From Prostheceraeus crozeri (taxonomy: Eukaryota; Platyhelminthes; Polycladida; Euryleptidae), in assembly GCA_907163375.1 (NCBI GenBank), contig CAJQUW010008736.1, positions 1-64,000 of the forward strand: DNA of 64,000 bases, in the 5' to 3' direction. This document shows positions 58,726 to 64,000 of this stretch, piece after piece; positions within the stretch are counted from its first letter, which is position 1, and each line of letters starts with the position of its first letter. Both the position numbers and the translations under genes were made by a program. The notes under the pieces were generated by a model. It ran no database searches. It saw nothing but the letters and a program-made list of their open reading frames with translations, and had not been told where the DNA came from.

Positions 58726-60580
58726 CATCGTCATCATTTTCATCTGTCTTCTCTGTTATGAGGGTTAGAACGCAAGTTTGGATACAAATCAGATTCTTTG
58801 TGAAATTGGGGTCATGAAAAATCTTTTGCAAAGAGTTATATAAAAACTGAAAAATGTGGCGCACCCCATTACTCTATTTGACGGTATCTGTGTCACTCCA
58901 TCTGTATCTGTGTTACTTTACTTCATTGACAGCATCGATCCGAAAATAGAAAATCCAAAGTCCTAATAGATTGAGGGGACAAATAGACTGTTGGGAGCAT
59001 AAAATTGCTTCCAAGAAGTGAGCAGCACTAGGCCGTCATCTATGAGTGCAACCTATCAAATGTCTCGAAAAGAACGACCGAACTGAAAGAATAATTAAGA
59101 CGAGAATTAAAGGAATATCATCTCACAGCTTATACTTCTGCGGTATATCAACAAAAACATCAAACGCTGCTGCGCGGGATAAGTAAGTCTCAGACCATCT
59201 TGGAGGAGAATACGTGTAGAAGCTGGATAATGATGTGCACAAAACACGATAGCTGTCTTAAGAGCTACGACCATCCACATTTTTCAATCCATCCACACTC
59301 AAAGAAACAGTTTCTCTCTAATGATTGATAAAATTGAAAACACTACTACTACATCTTTAGTAGTAACATTCATTTAACTGCTTAAATTTACTTTAAAATT
59401 GCATTTAAAGCAGATAAGACCACATAGGACGGGACATGTGTCGATGTCTATTTTCTGTATCATTATATTTCTAATCATTAACTTTCATGTTCTACAGTTA
59501 CTTGACCCTTGAATTAGAAGCCGAAATATCGAGTGTTCCAGTTGCAAATTGTCAAAGTTACTGACATGCTGTATTAGTGGCAATGTTTTTTCCACACAAC
59601 AAACAGCCTTTCCTCCACGTGGAGCTGGTGAAAATTATTAGAACATAATTTGATGTAGCGTGACAATAAAGAAGACAATGACATATGCGGTAAGGGGACA
59701 GCAAAGTTGAAGTTATCATGGCAACCTTAGACCAATACCGATCTTTTTCAGGATGCAGCGGCTCTATGTCGAACGTCTTGTGCGAAGTGAAAGTAAACTT
59801 TGAGGCTTAAAAAGTGTAAATTGTTTAATTGACCTGATAGCCGGGTTTGCAGCAATTACTAATCAGTCGGGCGGTCAGCAAACCCCGCCCCGACCGGCCG
59901 TCGCCCGACTCCAGCACTAGTGGATATTGACGGAAGCTGAATTCTTCTAAGTTTCGTCATTTTCATTGATTGAATAGTTCTGATGGTAAAAGGTTGAATG
60001 AATTATACCAATATCCAATCAATTCTATAATGTTCGATTTCATGATCAGGATTTGTAGATATGTCTATGACAAAGGACCTTCAGTCCATGCAGGCAAGTA
60101 GAGGTGTGTGTATCTGACTGTCGAATCTATACAGTAAGCATAGTAGTACCTAAGTATAGATACTTAGATATCTGATCTGTCACTAATAATGTGACTTGTC
60201 TTCTAACATTGATAAGAAATTCGCACCTAAGTAGCATAGCAGCAAGCTTGCCTTATATAGTTGGTCGGACCACATTCGTTCGTATTCATCTTCCTACCTT
60301 CGGATTTGGATCGGATTCTAAGTTTGAAGAGTTGCATCGTTTAGGATCGGATTAGCATTTTTATGAAAATCCGAATTCATTGGACAATGTGGAATTCACA
60401 GCTAGTCACTCAGCAAAATATCGGAAGCAAAAATTTGGACAGGGCAATTTTTCCAAATCCTGTCTACACTATTCTGCTAGAAAAGGCATCGCATTTGTAC
60501 CGGCATGAAGGTCTATCAGACTACACATGATCAGTGCGCTCCATACTTATTATCACGGCATTTCAAAAGTGCTCCGATTC
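58726..60580. other. No gene seen
   Basis: AT-rich sequence. A GC-rich short stretch near 59873-59915 has CGGGCGGTC and GGCCGTCGCCCGAC words, but no known element. Confidence 0.45.
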
Positions 60581-60687
60581 AGGACAAAACACGGTTTTCA
60601 CCTTCTCCCCGGGACCTAGAACTGTCTTTAGACCAACGCCATTCGATTCCTTAGTGCAACGTGTAATCTCAACCCCGATTTTTGGGT

Positions 60688-61050
60688 GAGATTCTGGCCT
60701 AGAAACATTTTCATTGACGTCCCCATTCCTCCTGGAAGTTGTTTGCTATCTGCGTTTGTCTACACTATCCTGCGTTTGCTGCAAGAGTTTGACAATATTC
60801 ATTGACTGGGAGAAAAAGATTTTTCCTCCATAGACGTTCCGCAGGAGATCCATGTCATGTTCGTGAAAAACTTCGTTCTTCTCCGTCGAAATTTCGTTCT
60901 TCCTGGAAGCTCTGCATGAGATCTGTCCTTCAAAAGTTCGAAACAGTTTCACTGACCGCTCTCCTGTTAAAAAAATGTTTCTGAGCTTGAGAATGAATGT
61001 TTCGCAATTTTAAATGGGATTCTAGCTCTAGAAACAATTTCACTGACCTC
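60688..61050. repeat. Degenerate AGAAACANTTTCACTGACC motif repeats
   Basis: Three related words: CCTAGAAACATTTTCATTGA (60698), CGAAACAGTTTCACTGACC (60939) and CTAGAAACAATTTCACTGAC (61028). Unknown nature; they may mark a worn tandem or element. Confidence 0.4.
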
Positions 61051-63621
61051 ATGAATAGGGTCAAAAACGATGTTATTTTGAAAAGTTTTAAAGAAAGAAC
61101 AAAACCACCATGATGTTTTTATTGTTTTTTAATGCCAAAATATTTGACATTTTTTTTGAAATGTCCAGCTAATTGAATGAGTTGTCAGCGCATGGATGGC
61201 TTTAACAGAGTTGAAATTCTGCTACACAGAAACTTAATATGGCACATCAACGAGCAAATTTCATTCTGTCTGCTTCCTTTTTGCTGTCATGCTGACGTTT
61301 CTTTTAGAGTGTTTTTTTAAAATTTGGGGAGTGCAAAGTTGCAACCCGTGCACACATCAGCCCTAAAAAAGCAAAAACAACATTCATCCAACGTCTATGC
61401 TATCACCTAAAACCTCTCCCACAGGTGTATGCGGTATTATTACACTGCACCAGGGATGCAGAGTCGGAGTCTCCGCACTCCGGCATAAGACCCGAAATAT
61501 AATACAAACAAATTATTTATCTTCGTGCATAGCTGTCACTGTCTTGATGTCAACTTTCTCCGTCAAACAAAAGTACAGAGACATCAGTGTATGCAAAGCT
61601 TGTAATAGTTGAGGGAATGAACCGTGAAAGTGAAAAAAGGATTGTCTTTTCACTCGGTGATTTAATAGAAAAGACAAGCCTTCATAGCCTCGATCACACC
61701 TACGCACCAAAGGTCACATCAAAGACAAAAAATGTAACACTAGTTTGTTTGAGGACATCACCTCTTACCCTCATGTCAATCGTGTATGATGGCTCCTCCA
61801 AAGCGCATATTAAAATCGAAAGTACACTCACATTTTTTGAATAAGGATGGGGGATTTTCCTGCCTAGTAGAGACTGGAGAAAAACCGTATGAAGCACACA
61901 TCAACAAGATGGAAAGAGCCGAGTCGCATGCATCCAACTGAAAACGACATTTGATAAACTTTCATCGAAAGTGATTGATAATTGATACAGCAATGATCAC
62001 TAAAGATAGGTTCAGGTAAGTCTATAATTATCTATGATGTAGGTTGCCAGATTTTTTTTAAAAAAAAGCTAGGCTATATATGCTGGCCACCCGGAGTGGT
62101 AGTCCTATCAAAATGATGCTTTGCACTAACGTAGGATGTCTATATCGATGTCTGCAATTGTCAGCCATCTCTCCCGCCAAATAATTTGAAAACTGTGCCA
62201 TTACACGTGGACTATTGAAGTCGATTATTTCAATGATAGCACCGGTTTACTGCAGATTGAAACATACACATCTCAACGACCGATTGATTGATATGTATTG
62301 ATGAAAGACCTCTTCAGTCTAGACTACCTACTGAAATCAATCTGACCCAATTCGGTCTTCAACTAACATCATCCAGGCTCCTTCTTGTTGTTAACTGTCA
62401 TGCTCACACGAGTGAGTTCGCTCGCATGCATGAGATTAGGAGTAAAGCACAAGATCTGCTTTAGCTGCAAAGCCTACTTTAAATGAATATCACATTTTTT
62501 GTTATTCAGATTTTACAATGTGAGATTTTATATAGTGTTTTGCTTCTGTCTGATCGTAGCAATACAGTAAGTCTTAGTGGGCATTAGCCTATATTCATTT
62601 CCCCAATAAATGCAATATCTAGATTTCTTTCTTTGTAATTGTCAGCTGTAAGTGCCCTCGCATTTTAGTATTCCCTATTCAAAAAATTGAACTTGAATAA
62701 ATATATGGATTGGAAATTTCTTTTCGAGTATAAAGATAATTAATTGGAATTGAATTCCATTTCTTTTGATGATCGAATCGGATAATCGATAATCGGACAT
62801 TCATTTCTCCGAATTGCGCCCACCTCTGGTAAATACATGTATACATGCAGTCGTCGTCTAAATCGACACAGGACACATCCTTCAGCAGATGAAGGCTACG
62901 CTTCATAAATGCTGAGACTTCAAAGTTTGCGGAAGTGAGTTTCCTTCATCAATGACTTACACACGATTATTATGACACTACATAAGGTACACAAATTGGT
63001 GGGATTGTCGGGCGCTGATATAGATTTCGTTTGATATACAATTTGATAGTAAAATGTTCCTCCTTCACCTAGTTGATGATAGAGTTTCCACTCTATTAAT
63101 TCCCTACTCTATGGGGGAAATGTTCCGAATATTTCATGAAGGCCACGTTCATAGCTGGTAGACTTCTGCATAGACTTCTTTTTTATGATACAAATCCCCT
63201 CTCTATGACATATTCTCATGTTAATTTCAAAAATTCCTATTCTGCAACATTGGTTTTGGCTACGGATTGATTGACTCCTTCGTTTTCAGAATCGTAAATT
63301 ATTGTTTGAAATATAGACATTATGCGAGTGAGTCAACATGGTAGTTTCAGTGAAAATGGAAGAACTTGAATACAATTTGTTCGTCAGTGGCTCGGTATGA
63401 TCGCAAAAATTGAGAGAGGTTGCAACTTTGCGCCCGCTCAAACAGAGACAATGGACATCTTTGCTTTTGACCGCTAACTTCGATATTCACAAAAAAACAA
63501 GCAGATTTCTAGTTTTGCAGCATAATATATTTTGAATTGAGCGTTTACTTAAATATTAATACGGAAACAATATAAAATACTAAGATGACGCTATTAAACT
63601 TGAACCTTGCAACTCATCTTA
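61051..63621. other. 3' side of tyrosinase exon and intergenic DNA, no other gene seen
   Basis: AT-rich sequence that must include the tyrosinase 3' untranslated region. No clear minus-strand AATAAA could be fixed and no repeats of note. Confidence 0.45.
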
Positions 63622-64000
63622 TCAGACAACTTCAACAATTCGCTTTGGACAAGTTTTGTTTTCATATGTATTTGACCAGTGAGACAATTTGTCTGCATTA
63701 TGGAGTGGCCCGAAGTTGAAGTTATCATAATCATAACCAATTCGACGAGAATCTACGAACATATCTTTGTATCTGACAGTAGGAAAAAAAGACGCTATAA
63801 AGCACTCGGAACAATGATTTGCTTTCTTCTCAAAGTTTGTGAAGTCCTTTATTGATGGCTTGTTGCCACGAAGCCAGCCTTCGTAAATTCTATCGATTTG
63901 GGCATGATGAAGGAGAAACATGGGATCAAATATTGCACTAGCTAGTGGTTTGAATGTTCCATTAAGATACAAGTGCACCTTGGCATGAAGTATGAAGTTA
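63622..64000 (-). CDS. Tyrosinase family protein, terminal exon (partial)
   Basis: Copper-dependent oxidase of phenols (melanin-type or cuticle/shell-type chemistry). The frame runs from the window edge to a stop at 63622 and starts inside the protein, NFILHAKVHLYLNGTF. Copper-B ligands are visible: LHAKVH (H-x3-H), then DPMFLLHHAQIDRIYEGWLR (second HH). Next come NHCSECFIASFFPTVRYKDM and SRRIGYDYDN. This last part is like vertebrate tyrosinase (a F-x-P-x-Y/R stretch then GYDY). The usual N of AND-P before the HH motif is F (AIFDP). The copper-A domain, signal peptide and start lie beyond the window. No internal splice is needed. Confidence 0.92.
   Translation of the reverse strand, partial: NFILHAKVHLYLNGTFKPLASAIFDPMFLLHHAQIDRIYEGWLRGNKPSIKDFTNFEKKANHCSECFIASFFPTVRYKDMFVDSRRIGYDYDNFNFGPLHNADKLSHWSNTYENKTCPKRIVEVV

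Noticed and set aside
1-64000. CRISPR arrays, rRNA or bacterial operons
   Set aside because: No regularly spaced direct repeats with spacers and no rRNA-like blocks; the sequence has eukaryotic splice structure.

Overview
The window looks like AT-rich nuclear DNA of an animal. It has spliced exons with GT/AG introns, tRNA-derived SINEs, many non-LTR retrotransposon remnants, cut-and-paste elements with TA or 8-bp target duplications, and no operons. A tyrosinase exon of the vertebrate/invertebrate-deuterostome kind at the right edge, together with the element mix, suggests a marine invertebrate, perhaps a deuterostome. That placement is inference and I cannot name a species.

Host genes. Two are supported. 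(1) A plus-strand gene of seven short coding exons runs from 7946 to 35663. All splice sites are GT/AG, all phases join, and the exons give one uninterrupted 189-codon frame plus stop. Its exons are too short to stand out as open reading frames. The protein is small and rich in Arg, Pro and Tyr. I cannot name it securely; it reminds me of small axonemal or sperm microtubule inner proteins. (2) The terminal coding exon of a minus-strand tyrosinase family gene (63622 to the window edge) carries the copper-B histidines. The rest lies outside the window.

Layout. 1-7945: a GC-rich minisatellite with three exact G11 tracts, a decayed LINE 3' end, a possible hAT-like element, otherwise unique AT-rich DNA. 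7946-35663: the seven-exon gene, whose large introns are packed with foldback elements, MITEs, a truncated mariner, two SINE copies (the second also intronic) and a 2.2-kb imperfect palindrome. 35664-47000: intergenic DNA with a pogo-like MITE, a Penelope-like fragment, an RTE-type LINE, a CR1/Jockey-like fragment and two hairpins. 47025-56881: the most unusual stretch. A Tc1-like transposon is followed within 10 kb by three different tyrosine-recombinase (Crypton-like) coding remnants, each associated with long hairpins or inverted repeats. 57776-58725: a second RTE-like fragment. 58730-63621: mostly featureless.

Main result of the hunt. The tyrosine-recombinase region is more structured than expected for ordinary Cryptons. 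The third element (about 53753-56881) has a roughly 70-bp terminal hairpin with a GAA loop and direct repeats containing palindromic CGCTA motifs on both sides of the recombinase frame. A short internally deleted, recombinase-less relative lies inverted in intron 2 of the host gene (18981-20124), independently entered by the same hAT-type MITE family that also sits beside the full copy. The first recombinase element (48417-50452) is bounded by inverted repeats and carries repeated GGACA/TGTCC hairpin motifs. Hairpins with the same CC-GAA-GG apex recur at 45.3, 50.6 and 56.8 kb. I propose these as tyrosine-recombinase transposons with structured ends. The structures are visible in the sequence; the functional link is inference.
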